DNA of 64,000 bases from Morchella semilibera (Eukaryota; Ascomycota; Pezizomycetes; Pezizales; Morchellaceae), in NCBI GenBank assembly GCA_009192285.1, contig WBVU01000005.1, forward strand, positions 3,180,731 through 3,244,730, given 5' to 3'. The translations under genes were made by a program, and so were the position numbers. The notes beneath the pieces are model-generated. The model saw only the letters and a program-made list of their open reading frames with translations, was not told the DNA's origin and made no database searches. Below are positions 38,201 to 51,097 of the stretch, in pieces; within the stretch, counting starts at the first letter, position 1; the number at the start of each line of letters is the position of its first letter.

Positions 38201-41125
38201 ATGAGAAAGAGAAAAGAGCTGTTATTGCCAAGACCAAAGTTTTAGGTCACCTGCATGGTTGGCTTTTGTGGTTTTAGTGGTGTATGTATGGTACGGATGG
38301 GTTACGCAGGAAGGCAGGCAGGAAGGCAGGCAAGCATGCACATAGGTATTCTGCCCGCGGCCAACTAGGAAGGGAGGAGCTTCTTGCTTGTGCGTGCCGT
38401 GAGCTGGTGCAGATGGATAGTTTCCCCAATCCTTGCGAGGCCCGAATTCTGGGGTTCAAATGAGAGTGACCTACCATTCGTGTCTTGTTCTCGGTATGCA
38501 CGCACTGTTCGTATTGTAAGGTTACTTGCCCTTCCTTTTTCCACTCCCCAATAAACAAATAATTATTTTGAGGGAATTAGGCTCAACTGGGTAAATCTTT
38601 CCGCAGGTCAGTCATTGAAATAATTATCTGACCTGGCCAGCAAACTGATCGAGGTGAAGGGCTAAATGGGGATACGGAGGCAAGCCGGAGCGGAAAGTAT
38701 CCCTTCTACTCAACCATGAATCGAAGGTAGGGAGGATTTTAAACTCCTGAGTGTAGCCTTGAGTAAGAGTGAATGGGTGTATGGGTAGATAGATGGCCCG
38801 ATGATATTAGCGCTGCTGAGAAACGCCACGCGGGGACGGTGGGTGGGGTAGATCCGACCGGCATTGCTACGGATGAGTGGGTGAGTGAGTCAAGAAATGA
38901 GAATATCTGCGGGTTCATATCTGTTCCGAATGGGTAAGATTCGGCTGCAGGTGGTGCACAATCATTTTGCAATTTGGGGCGCCAGTATTGGTGAAGATCT
39001 AGATTTATCTTCAACATGTACGGTGAGTGGAATTTCAAAGTCTGATAAAATGTTTCGCGGTTCCGTCCGGACCGTATCTCACACTTACTACAGGTGTTTC
39101 TTAATAGTTATTGACTGACAAGAAATGACTAGGGCTCAGTTACGGGTACCTGTCTATATGACGTGCGTAAAATGGGTTGAAGCAGAAGCTCCATGACGAG
39201 CACAGTGATCCTCCGCAAAGCCTTGTTTCTAAGGTCGAGCACAGTATATAGGCTTATGTCGTGCAAACGGGCGGAAATTTAAAATCAATAAGTGAGCTTC
39301 CATGCAGCCCTAAATTTCTATTGACTGCTTTTAAGAATCTCTCAAATATTAAAAATGAGGTAATCTCCAGGGACCGTTCGTGAATTGTCAGCATGAAAGG
39401 TCAGGACTAGCGAGAAAAGAAAATAATACTCTGGGGTAGATTACGTCGTCATCACCGGCTGCCAGTGCCATACTTCAGATACTATAGGTGGACGGGCTCA
39501 TTAACAATTGAGATGCATCCGAACAAGTGCCATGTCAGCCATTAATCAATCAATATACTGGCATTATATCAATGGGATAGATACAAGGCTTTCTAGGGGC
39601 GCATACCAGCTATAGATTTGATACCCAGCGGGATGGGTTTGACGGGTGGCAGGCACACAAGTGCATACTCAGCTGGACGATCAGGAAACAATTTCTATAG
39701 TTAGTGTTCATTTGGGGCCGGAGCTTTGTAATTCTCTACAGCCCTTTTGCATGTCGGCTATTTGATTAACTACATGTATTTGGAAAACAAAGGCACATTA
39801 ATTCTGACGGATCTAACGGCAGTTTACTGAGCCCCTCGATAAAATAAAGTTCCGTACCAACCATGCAATTACTGGGTTCGTTTGACAGGGGAATATGTAA
39901 CGGTGAAATTTTGGGGCTGAGGAACAATTAACGTAGGCCTAGATCATGATCTTGAAGTATGGATATATTTAAAGAAGGAAGGTCTAATTGAGCAGTGTGG
40001 CTAAGTTCTCCTTACACGTAACTGATATGATACGTGCTAACGTTACGGATCGAGAGGATTTCGGGGATAATGTCACAATCTAGCTAAGCGTCTATAAAGG
40101 GTCTACCTGGAATTGAGAAAGCTGAAAAGGATCTACATTACTCAGATATAGTAGTACTGAGGCCCTAACGGTTCGGTTCGCAGCTTATAGTGCCCTCGGT
40201 GAAAGAGCTCGGGCTCCGTGGTCCAGGATATCTAACGATCTAACTAACTAGGAAGCGAGTACGAGAGCGATTCGACTGATTGGATTCAGAAATAACCCTC
40301 GTGATGAACTTCTTATTATTATTAATAATCTTGGGAAGCCGGAACCGTGAGATTTAAAAGTCGTTAAATCCAAACATGAATATCATTACCATATACGATG
40401 CGATAAGAGGGCTTTTTTTTTTTTTTTTTTTTTTTGCCTTCAAGGACGTAATTTGGCCCCCAGATTTTTGTTGGCAAAAAAGCAACCGCAACCAAGCGGG
40501 AAATAGCAAGGAAGGTAAGTGGTACCTACATGTATACATGTACATACATGTACCTAGCTCCACGATGATATTAAGGAGAGTTTTATCCCGGTTTAGAGCA
40601 TAACTTTAAATCTCTGTACGTTTGTCACCCACTGTTTACTAACGATGTCGAAATCGGGGTAGCTTAGTCATTTACCCTATCTAACTACATGTACCCCTAC
40701 CAGTTATAGTTGTTGACACTAGCCCGTAATGGTGCCAAGTCAAGCTTTTCACAGCAAGCCGCTTTGTTCCAAGTTCAGAATCTCGGACAAGCCAGAGGAC
40801 CGTGTCCCCCACTCTCTGACTCTCTTTCCTTATGCGAGTGGCTCATGGCATCGGTTAATTAGGCTTGGTATGTGGTTTTAGAACTGCATTAATCTCCTAA
40901 GGATGGCGTTCTGGTTATGTGTGTTCACTGTTTACTGATCAAGTCTTATGTGAAGGTTATGTCTTGCCATGGTCTTGCCGAACGTGGGGTGTCTCGCCGC
41001 CGTGAGTACGTACCACTTCTTGTGTACCGGGGGCTGGGCACGCTACGGTATAAATGTATTGACGCCTGTTCTGCCTGGCTTTTTTTCTTGGCCTGGCTTG
41101 CCCTACCTACTTAATTCCCGGACAC

Positions 41126-41173
41126 GGTTGGTTGGCTGGCTGGCTGGTATGGTTGGTTGGTTGGTTGGTTGGC
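41126..41173. repeat. GGTT/GGCT tandem tract
   Basis: About twelve tetranucleotide units, GGTT and GGCT mixed with one interruption. Confidence 0.85.
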
Positions 41174-43125
41174 TCATGGGTGGGGTGTGTTCAGATAAAG
41201 AGTAGAAGAATACATTGGAATGTAGCACTAGCAGTTAATGGGGGGGAAGGGGGAGGGGGGGGGGGGTTGGATGGGGTATGGTGTAGCTTTGAACCAACAG
41301 TTTATGGTAAGCTGTCTGTCTATGTATATATATACATACATGTACTTTATCGAAGTTCTCAAAAATACCTGATTATACGTGCATACCGATAGTCGAAGCC
41401 AAGATCGGAGGGGAAAAAAAATAAAAAAAAAGAGACAGTCCAACAAACTACATGTATATGTAGTGGGGCAAGAAAAATAAAAATAAAAAATGAAATAAAA
41501 ATAAAAATAAAAGATGATGATGATACCTACTCTTTATCACATCATCATATCATATAGCTTGCTTAAGAGAATTGGTGATGGTTGGTTAATGCATATATAT
41601 ACCAAGCGCAGAACAAGAAAAATTGATCTTGACTGTATGTGGTTAGATCAATGCCGGAGTTCGGATACTGGATTTTCGAAAACCTTGAGTCTAGGCATCT
41701 ACGTAGGTACAACGCTCTAGATAAAGTACATGTACTTACTTTACCTAGGACAGGTAAGGTATGCTGTACTTCGCCCCCCCCATCGTACTGCCTTAAGGTA
41801 ATATTTCTGTGTCCCTTATTGGTTTCTGAATCAAATATCATATGAGAGCTCTGATATAGGACCTTTTTGGGTTTAATGGGTAACCCCCCCCCCTTCTCTC
41901 CCAACAGTCTATTCACCCTCCTTCTTGCATATCTGCTTGCGCCTTGGCTCAGTCGAAGTACTACCCAAAACGACCCGAAATCCATCTCCACTCGTACTCA
42001 CCGGTTGGGGCATAGGCAAGTACATACAGTATTCTTTCTGGCCCGATGGGAAAAAAAAAATATATTACCGATAAGCAAGAACGCAAGGTCTCCTTCTTAA
42101 ATATGCCGGGCTAACGCATGCAACGTGCCCGCCCGTCGGCTTAGAATCGTTCCCTCATTCCCTCGTTCGTTCGTTGGGCTCATGACCTGAGGTACGTTCG
42201 GAGTCCGATGCCGGCACATAGAGTACGTAGTATAGTAGTAGCTAGGCCCTGCCTACCCTACCCTACCCTACCTATACCCTACAATAGAATTACACATTCT
42301 GAGAATCTTACCTCACCTCATACTGTACTGATCTAGCTCTGTCAGTGATGGACACAAAAACCCTCACTGCGAGTGAGCTCTACCAACCATCATCCATCTT
42401 AATCAGGGGAGGAGGTATGTAGATGTAACGATGGTGTTTAAACGGGTTTCCGTGTGTTTAACTCCGAGTTCCATGGCCGGTCCCTCCCTCACTCACTCAT
42501 TCTCTGCCTCCCCACACCCCCCTCCCCCCTCCCCTTCCCCCTCGCCGCCTAGAGTAGTTGATCCTTGCTTGAATGAACGAACCCCAGGACAAAAACCATC
42601 TCACCTGTTCTATATCTACCCAAGTCGACAAGAAACTTACATATTGTATTTTCCGTAATTCCTTTTTTAGCAAGTCTAGCAGCAGGGATAATTTGGAATA
42701 CAATATGTACCTACATACACATGCCTACTAACTGAAGTAAAGCGCATCTGTTGACTCCTACTGGAATCCGATTTTCGCAAGAGCTATTTTTTTTTTCCCT
42801 TTCTTTCCCTCTCGCTTCTCCTGCAGCAAGACTGAGCTCATAATCACTCCGGCGCCGTGTCCCCTAAGATAGAGCTGCTGCCCACCACCCATGGCCAAAC
42901 TACATGTAGCTAGCTAAAACTTTCAGGAAGAGTACGGATTGAATTTGTAAGCAGGGCTGAGATTGACTCAGCGGCATACAAGCCTTTTTGGCACTGAGAA
43001 ACCCCGTAACCATCAGCTTACCTACATCGGACATTAGTAACTTACACCCCCCCCCCCCCCAATTACACCCATGGTCTTCTATCCTTTCCATCCTTTCCAT
43101 CCTCCCCACCCCCATCCTTCCGTCC

Positions 43126-43162
43126 ATTCATCCATCCATCCATCCATCCATCCCATCCATCC
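43126..43162. repeat. (CATC)n microsatellite
   Basis: Eight or nine CATC units with one slip; looser CCAT-rich sequence precedes it from 43079. Confidence 0.85.
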
Positions 43163-43247
43163 TGCAACGGATAGCTAGCCAGGCAAGACAGAAGCTACAT
43201 ACATATAGATACACACCCCTCCTCCCCCCTCCCCCTCCTCCAATTAT

Positions 43248-43335
43248 AAAAATAAAAATAATAAAAAAATAATAAAAAAATAAAAATAAAAATAAAAATA
43301 AAAATAAAAATAAAAATAAAAATAAAAATAAAAAA
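43248..43335. repeat. (TAAAAA)n repeat
   Basis: A-rich tract with a regular 6-bp TAAAAA unit from about 43281 and looser copies before it. It could be the tail of a retroposed sequence, but nothing upstream supports that. Confidence 0.85.
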
Positions 43336-44330
43336 GAAGTGGAGCAGCTCGCAGGTAAGTAAAGTAAAAAAGTGGTGGGTGTCTCAAATCGAATAGGACG
43401 GTGATGGAAACTTATTTTTGCAGGCAGCGCGCTCTTCTGGAAGCCCCTGGCGCACGGGAAGGGATCCAGATCTGCTGTGGAACCTACCTCTACCCACCAC
43501 AGAAGCCGAGCTATCCGCACACCTGTGATTGGGATCTGCTTCTCGAATCACATTTTTTTGTGATGGGGTTCAGCCCAAAAGCCACTTGCGTGGTCAGTTA
43601 TCCCGAGAGCTTGAAGGGTGGGAAAGGGAGCTTCCTTTTCCCCTTCTCCACATGATGGTAGTTAATTTTTTCTTTTATTGTTTTATTTTTTTTTTCTTTG
43701 CTAAGGGATTCTTCTTCCTCTTCTGCTCTCAAGCTTGGGCGTTGGAGGAAAAATAAGCATAGCCATTATTGATGATGATGCTGATGATGATGATGATGTC
43801 TTTTTTTTTTTTTTTTTTTTTTTTTTCGAATGGGGAATTTTTAGTTTATTTAGACCCATTTTCTGAACTGCACAATAATTGATCCCTACCTAACCGTACC
43901 GTACCGGCAGCCACACCCTACACCACACCCCTCCCCTCCAAAGTGCCGAAAGGAAAGGGAAAAAAAAAACACCCCCCCCTCCCCCCTTCACGTAACTGTG
44001 CAAAGCTGGGTAAGGTAGACTCATGGCCACAATCATGTATCTATATTCAAGCGCTTCGAGGCGAGGGCTAGTAACTAGTTGCGTCATTGCTCTCATTGTA
44101 GTTATGTTGCCCCAGGGGTCTTTTTTTTATTTCTTTTTTATCTTTTTTTTTGGGCTTAAAAAAAAAAAAAAAAAAAAGAAGGTAGTGCAAGGACCCCCGA
44201 AGAACCCTACTACGTGTACCAAGCAATGGAGGGCCTGGGAGATATAAAAGAACTCATCCTCATCTTCCCTGGCAGAAAATGCTGCACAAGCACAGCGCCC
44301 CCGGAGACGGATGCAAGCGCAACCGTTGGG

Positions 44331-44341
44331 AAGAAGAAGAG

Positions 44342-44373
<32 letters not shown>

Positions 44374-44406
44374 GAAGAAGAAGAGAAGAGAAGAGAAGAG
44401 GAAGGA
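44331..44406. repeat. (GAA)n / (GAAGA)n purine tract
   Basis: Uninterrupted purine strand of GAA units, broken once by GTA, then AAGAG units. It lies 340-410 bases before the bZIP start and may fall in its promoter. Confidence 0.85.
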
Positions 44407-44613
44407 GAAAAGCACTGGTGTCTGGACTTGGGTTTGTAATAAGGAAAGAGGAAGAAAAAAAAATTTACTATACCAAGAGGAAATTTATCACCAGCAACCA
44501 GCTACAGCTACATCTCTTGGTTATTGGTGACTTTTAATAATCATCACACTACGATAACCATATTACTACATATTACTATTATTATTCCCTTTCCCCTTCC
44601 ATTCACCTCCGGT

Positions 44614-44722
44614 TATTACTACTGCTACTTCCGCTACTTCTACTACTTCTACTATTACTACTACCTCTACTACTACTAGTACTACTACTACAACAACAAC
44701 TATTACAACTATTACTACTACT
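44614..44722. repeat. TAC/TTC/CTA trinucleotide tract just before the bZIP gene
   Basis: About 110 bases of degenerate ACT-type triplets, ending 23 bases before the ATG, so probably in the 5' leader. Confidence 0.8.
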
Positions 44723-44744
44723 CGAAGCTTATTCGAGGTTCCGT

Positions 44745-47318
44745 ATGGAAAACCAACACAGCACTCAGTCGGAACTACGCCATCCCTTCGTCTCCAACTT
44801 CGCTCCGATATCCCGGGAAGACCGTATGATGTCCCCCGCCGGCAATTCAGTTCATCCGACTCCGGTACACCCCCAATATCTGCACCAGCCGCGGCAGCAG
44901 CAACAAAGTAGCTTACCAGGCACCCCACAGCACTCCTCGGCCCACCACAGTGCCTCAAGCTCTCCATATCATTCCTCATTTCCCATGAACCGAATTAATA
45001 CCCCCGCCGAACAACAGCAACAACAGCATCCAAGCCCAGCTCCATATCCACACTCCATGCCGCCCTCTAGAAACTCCTCCCACCCCGCATCTGCACCTGG
45101 TAGTGGTGGTTACCTTGACCCTACAGCGTACCTTCACATGAGCGATGTCATGGGCATGGGGATGGAACCACTACCGATGGGTGGAACCATGGGTGGGAAT
45201 ATGGATATGGACCTAAGTATCCTTTCGGCGGAAGAGCACGGGGATCTAAGGCTTTTGGAAGAGAGGGAGAGAATACGAAGGCTACAGGCCTCCCAGCAGG
45301 ACCACCAGATGGGCGGACGCAGAGGAGACGACCTAAAGGGACGAGGTGCCGGCGCAGGACGGGGCCGGAAGAGAGCTGGTAGTGATGAAAGCGGCCATGA
45401 TCAAGTCCCGGTTGCCAGAGGTGGCCCCGGTGGAACCAGTAATAGAAAGCAGCGAGGTCGGCCACGGTTGGATACGAAGGATGAGAACGCCGCAGATGTA
45501 TGTACCTTTCTATTACCTCTTCTTCTTCTTCTTCCTTCCCCTAGACTTTTGTTCCTAACGGAAGGGGGTTGTAGCGTCGACGCACTCAAATTCGGCTCGC
45601 CCAACGAGCTTACCGTCTTCGCAAAGAGACTACTATATCGTCCTTACGAAATAGAGTCAATGAGCTAGAGGCTGCCATTGATGGCATGCAGACCACATTC
45701 CTGGAGTTACACGACTCGGCCATGAATTGTCTGAGCAAGAATCCAGATATCTCCAGTGCGGGCTTTGGTAGCAACCTGAAGCAACTGACTGAGAAGTTCC
45801 TCGGGCTAGCCAAGGAAGCGCTCGGGAACTCCGAGGGCGCAGAGACCGGCGATGAGGATGCGGAAGGTGAGAGTATAAATGAAGACGACGGCAATGGCAA
45901 TCCTAGACCCAAACGGCGGCGAAGTAGAGACGATGGGAGCCCTGGGTCGGGCGGTACTGGAGGTGGGGGGATGCAAACTGGTGGTGGGAGTGGTTCTGTG
46001 TCTAGCTTTGGGGGTTACCAAGTCAGTTATTCTAGAGAAAATGGTAACAGTCGTGGGTCGAGAAGTTCCTACGATAACAATGGGAACAGCCAAAACCGTA
46101 GTGCAGGCGCAGGAGCAGCAGGAGATAGTGGAGCTAGCGGCAGAAGCAATACTATGACTACAAATTCTTCCTTTTCGTCGGGTTCCTACAATCGAGGGCA
46201 TGAACTGTTCTCACCTAGCTCTTCACAAGGTGCATATATGGGTGGTCCTTCACAATCTTCCTCTTCTACTTTTCCCGCAATGCTTCTTCATCCATCAAAC
46301 ATCCCATACAAGCAGGGAATTCCGAGCGGGTTAGATCCATTCAGTTACTCTTTCCATGAGACAAGTTTTTCCCGCCGGCTACACCGTGCTGGGCTTGAAT
46401 ACGCACACCTGATGCTCACTTCACCCAACGTTGACCAGTATGAGGTTGCCAGAGTATTTGCTTACACCTTTTGTTATGTATCCAGGGAGGACGCACTAGC
46501 CAGCATCACAAAGTTACTACAAACTGGCTCTAAGGATAGTCTGGACCTCAACGAGCACCCCGAGATCCGACCGCTCCCGAGAAAACCCCTAGACTACAAC
46601 GGGTCAACGCAAGATTACGAGGCGGAAGGAGCTGACCGAGGAATGCAAGAATCCAAGACTAGGAAAGAATTCAACATGCGTGAGGAAGCAAACAAAATGC
46701 TCATTAAGCTTGGTATATACCAAAAATATCTCGGGCCGGACGAAGTGGAACAATACATCACCAATCTGGGGATCCTAACATCAACCGCTGCCGCCGATAC
46801 ACTAGTGAAAGACGCCGACTTGATGGAGATGGAGGTCGAATCGGAACACTCCCGACAGGCGTCCCCGAGCTTGGCACAACCACCTCAGACCCTGAGGTCT
46901 AGAAGCCCTTCCCAGACACCTCCCGCTCGGACGGCGGACGCGAACCAGACGCAGGGTGGTCTCACTTCTGCTACCGTTATGTCAGTAGATTACTACCAGC
47001 CACATTCGATGAGGACCCCTGACCTGGATCAGATTAACTACCAAGTGAGACAGTTTGAGAGGAGTCACTCTCCAACTGCGAGTGTCGGTGGGATTGATAA
47101 TGAAGTACCCGCTAAGGCACTCGAGGACGTAAAGAAGCAGCTTGATCTAGACTTGTTTATTAAACGTAAGTTTCATCTCGCCAAAGATTGTCTATAACCA
47201 TCAACTAATGTTCGGCGAAGAATTGATTCCACGTGGTGTGTGTCTTGGGCGGTTCCCTGGATTCAAAAAATCGGATGTTGAGGCAGCAATTTCCCTCGCT
47301 ACTGTTCCAGTGTACTGA
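44745..47318 (+). CDS. bZIP transcription factor, Yap-like basic region
   Basis: A nuclear DNA-binding protein of 813 residues. Exons are 44745-45497, 45575-47165 and 47221-47318, with introns of 77 and 55 nt. The first exon encodes a Gln/Ser/Pro/His-rich region and an AT-hook-like RKQRGRPRL. The first junction joins DENAAD to RRRTQIRLAQRAYRLRKE (residues 252-269), followed by the leucine-zipper-like heptads SSLRNRVNELEAAIDGM. The position of the usual invariant Asn in the basic region is Ile257. Downstream are acidic and Gly/Ser-rich linkers, then a conserved block (FSRRLHRAGLEYAHLML, FAYTFCYVSREDALASI). The last exon gives LIPRGVCLGRFPGFKKSDVEAAI, found at the end of such factors. The role is unknown. 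Without the final intron the frame ends at 47197 with a non-conserved tail. Confidence 0.85.
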
Positions 47319-48207
47319 TCGATTATTCCGGCGCTAATGAGGCGGTAGTTGGAGAACATGCATTGTGGTTATTGATACACATTTATTTATTTTTCTTTTC
47401 CTAGGGGTAAACTTCTCTTTTCTGGATCGTTTTACATATAGGGCTGTGTTTGAAAGAAAGAAAAGGAAAAACAAACGGGCTTCTCTCTACTCTGCTCCCT
47501 TTTTTTTCTTTGTCGTCTTTTTCTCGGTTTCATTTTTCCATTTTTTTTGTATGGTACGGACCGGTATTATTAGTCTTAGGCGTTGCAATGGCATGAGATG
47601 GGAGGAATAGGGTCGACAGGCTTGCTTTTTTTTTTTTTTTTTTTTTTGTAGATATATGTGTTTTACGCAAAGATTTTGTTTGAATATCAGTAGGGTAGTT
47701 AAGAATGGCTGGTGCGGGTTTGGTCTCGGATTTAAAAGCGAAGTGGGTAGCAGGATTAGAAACGAAGTGCAAGAGGGAAAAATGTCAAGAAGATGTGGAT
47801 GGGACAGACGAATATATATAAACCGTGTCATTTCAGGAACAAGCTTGCATGTAGCCCACCCCTTCCTTCCTTCCTTCCCGCTCCAGACAAGGCAAAAAAT
47901 GATTAATATCGGGATGGAAGAATAATCTACAATGTATTACGTTTTGCTTTTTGGCATCTCCGAACATTGGCGATTAGTGATTTTCTCGTGGATAAATAAA
48001 CAATTTAAGGTTTGGTGCCGCAGATGATCGTACGGGTATGCACGTTTGACACGTTGATTACTGCTAAATTCTCCGACCCACGTTTCCACGTATGGTTACA
48101 CGTCGACGTCATGCAGGCGGTTGATGGTGGAGATGGGAAAGGGGCGGTTTTCAAAACGGTTGTCACGATATCAATGGCCGGTATTTAAAAATATCTGTGG
48201 GTTATCT

Positions 48208-48260
48208 TGTGTGTGTGTGTCTGTGTGTATGTGGTGTGTGTGTGTGTGTGTGTGTGTGTG
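48208..48260. repeat. (GT)n microsatellite
   Basis: Interrupted GT dinucleotide repeat of about 53 nt. Confidence 0.9.
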
Positions 48261-48910
48261 GCATTATATGCGTGGCCGTTGTCAATAATATTTTTTTTTC
48301 TTATTGAGTTCTAGATTTTTATTCGTATGTGTGGAATCCCAGGGTTTATTGTCCCACGAGCCTGGCTAACATTATCCACTCATCGGAGGAGATGTGAAAT
48401 TGCATGTGATTGATCATGATTGAGCTTACAGGTACGTAAAAGTTCAAAGTGCGATATGGCTGCCGAATCGGACACCCCCACGTTAGTAGTATTCCACTGT
48501 ACCGGCAAGTCCCGTCGAAATGATATCATAACTCCGCAACAATCATTACCACATAAGAGATAATCTAATCAGATTATAATCGGCCCAGAGTGATACAAAA
48601 CCATATATCATGTGTCCCTCTCTGTTACAATATTATCAAATGTATACACACGTAACCAATGAATTGGTTGAAAACGTTGAGGAGATCAATGGCTTCGGTA
48701 CTTAGTGCACGCCCCAGTCATCAGCGCGCCAACCAGCTTCAATAACACATCGGGGTAGTCTTTAGAGAGTTAATTTCCGACTTAAATGCTTAGGGTGTGT
48801 CTGGGTCATGGGGAGATATTGTTTTTTCATAAGTTGCGGTAATACGGGCTACTCGACAGATCATGAGTTATCACTCGGCCCCTTCCTTACGTAAAGAAAT
48901 TCATAGGACA

Positions 48911-48989
48911 TGTACTTGCGGTGAAACTAAGTATCTCTTGCGATAGCATGGTCGCAATTTAGACAATACTTAATTTCACCCCAAGTATA
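48911..48989. repeat. 79-nt imperfect hairpin
   Basis: Arms 48911-48934 and 48966-48989 are inverted with three mismatches in 24. Inside the loop TTGCGA and TCGCAA form a further 6-bp stem. The overall shape is like a small-RNA precursor, but expression is unknown. Confidence 0.55.
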
Positions 48990-51097
48990 TACATGCATGG
49001 TTATATATACATTTTACCTACTTACAGCCACTCAGCAAAAGTACATGTATTTATGGTTTAGTTTTACTCTCAGTGCGTAGTCTGGCGCGCCCCCGGCTGT
49101 GCTATATAAATATTAAACATTATTATTAGAATTAAAAACAACAAGAAATGTAATTCATACCTATATAAAAAGAAGATGTGTCATTGATCATTGAGAAGGT
49201 CTCCCCTTAGGTTTTTTTGATGGCCCGCTACGGTCTCATATAGAAAAATGTCTCATTGCGAAACTAGAGTCACAAAAGCTATTGCGGAGTGGCTGTAGTT
49301 AGTGTTGGAGCTTCAATAGTAAAATTGCAGCCTTACGTCAGGTTTTTGTTAATCTGAGTCAATAATCTACTTTCCCCGCAATAGTTCGATGATATTGGGG
49401 GTCCCCTACTATGAATTCAAGAGAGATTTATTTAGACTCTAAGTGCATAGTAAACGCTCATAGTACTCTCACATATGGAGAAATTCAGGTGGACACGCCG
49501 AATCACTGAGACATGGATTCTCACTCGGATTTGTTTATTGGGTTGGCTTATTTATTTATACTGCTAATTGGGTTGGCTAGAGGATGTGTATCAAGTTCGA
49601 TTACCATTTGAATGACAGTAAATAAAATAGAAGTCATTCATTAAAAACAACTCAACACAAGTTATCCCAGTAAAGTGGGGTATATTCTATATATAGTAGT
49701 AGGAAAATGCATGATATAGCTAACCATCAACCCGTACAGAGTTTGACCACCTGCGTTAGAACTAGAGTCTTTAGCACCTCCTGCGAGTCCAGAAGACTGC
49801 AGAGGGAGTCTCAGACGTGGATTAACTAAATTGAGATAATAAGAATTCATAAGCATTATATTACTAGAACAAAGGGACATCCTGTATATATACCTGTGCA
49901 TGTTAGCCACGTACAATCACTCCATACGTAGCGAGAGTACATCGTCTGGTACATGGTTTTGGGTTATATGGCGCTGAGCGGCGTCTGGGCTCGTTATTAT
50001 ACTTGAATCTAGCATAGAGAGGAAATATATATTCTGGGCAAAAGGATGACTAAAATTTGGATATGGGTCAATTAATCATGTAGGAATCCTGGTATTAAGC
50101 CTAGGAACTCAAAGATGTCGGGTCATAATTAGTCAGTGAACTAAAGTGCATGTAGGAGATTGAATTATCTAAAGCAGTTAGCCCTATCGATGCAGGAAAG
50201 ACCACACAAAAAAACAAGGTATTCAAGCCAGAGATGGCGGGGATGTAATAATACCAAGTATGGAAATATCCTGGTAGCTATCCCAATGTGTATCCCAAGG
50301 ATATCATCCTTCTAATCAACTATATTATCATTAATTCTTCTTAATTAAAATGCGGAAAAACTCTTGGTGTAACTACATGTACATGTACATATACTTGCCA
50401 AGGCTTACTATGAGCCGGCTATAAGTTTAAAAATCCAGGGAACCAAAGCTACATGTAGGTTCACCACATGAGCCGTCAAAGATATTGGGGAACAACCTTC
50501 GACTTCATTCCCGGGTTTACAGCATGCACCATCAAATAAAAAGCATGGACAAAAAGGTATTCGCCTATCTAGCGTTAACATCGGGACCTTTAATTCCGAA
50601 AGGCACCAATTTAGGCGGTGGGAATAGCGATCCCTGTCTGTAAAGTTCAGGCAATTAATATATACTCGATTCCCCGGATTTGCCTCTCGAGTCATGCAAC
50701 TGAATCGCTCTATATTGTCAACCACGCCGAGTTACCGGGTTTTATGGTAATAATACTTGCCATAATTTCCCCGCATTTACTATCCGTTATATCTTGTGCA
50801 TCGGAATGGCCCACCTTCTACTCCGACAAAGATTAAAAATCTTTAATAGCCGCTAATTACCATGGCTCAATATGTCTTTCGTGCCTGATGATAGATATAC
50901 CCGGGGGTGCCTGAATCTAAAGACCCGGAAATTAAGTTGGTAGGGATGATCTTCACGCCATATTTAAGCTCCTCTCCCGCAAATCTAGATGGGAATAAAG
51001 CATTAATACCTTGGGGTCAGTCTCAGGCCTCTTATAGCTGCATAGGGGGTTATTTAAATATAACTCGAGAAGGATAAGAGATAGAACTACCCTGAAG

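Larger units (their letters stand above)
35248..44744. other. Largest gene-free region, 9.5 kb
   Basis: No gene recognised on either strand and no transposon protein remnant readable. It contains many TACATGTA palindromes (three at 40527-40552, overlapping pair at 35686-35699), long homopolymers (T near 40412-40435, T at 43801-43826, A near 44159-44177), a GGTT/GGCT tract, an AAAAAT-type repeat, CATC and GAA repeats, and poly-C near 43046-43060. The last 400 bases should be the promoter and leader of the bZIP gene. Confidence 0.55.
47319..51097. other. Gene-free region of 3.8 kb
   Basis: No supported gene. It has a T run near 47625-47647, a GT repeat, the imperfect hairpin at 48911-48989, two overlapping TACATGTA copies at 50374-50387, and a short AAAGATTAAAAATCTTT palindrome near 50828. 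The right end should carry the fucosidase promoter. Confidence 0.55.

Noticed and set aside
41563-41991. 142-codon open frame on the minus strand
   Set aside because: No motif or plausible composition, and it crosses TACATGTA and poly-C sequence typical of the non-coding DNA here.
44566-44979. Minus-strand frame over the bZIP leader
   Set aside because: Its translation is mostly a Val/Glu run produced by the trinucleotide repeat, and it overlaps the real gene antisense.
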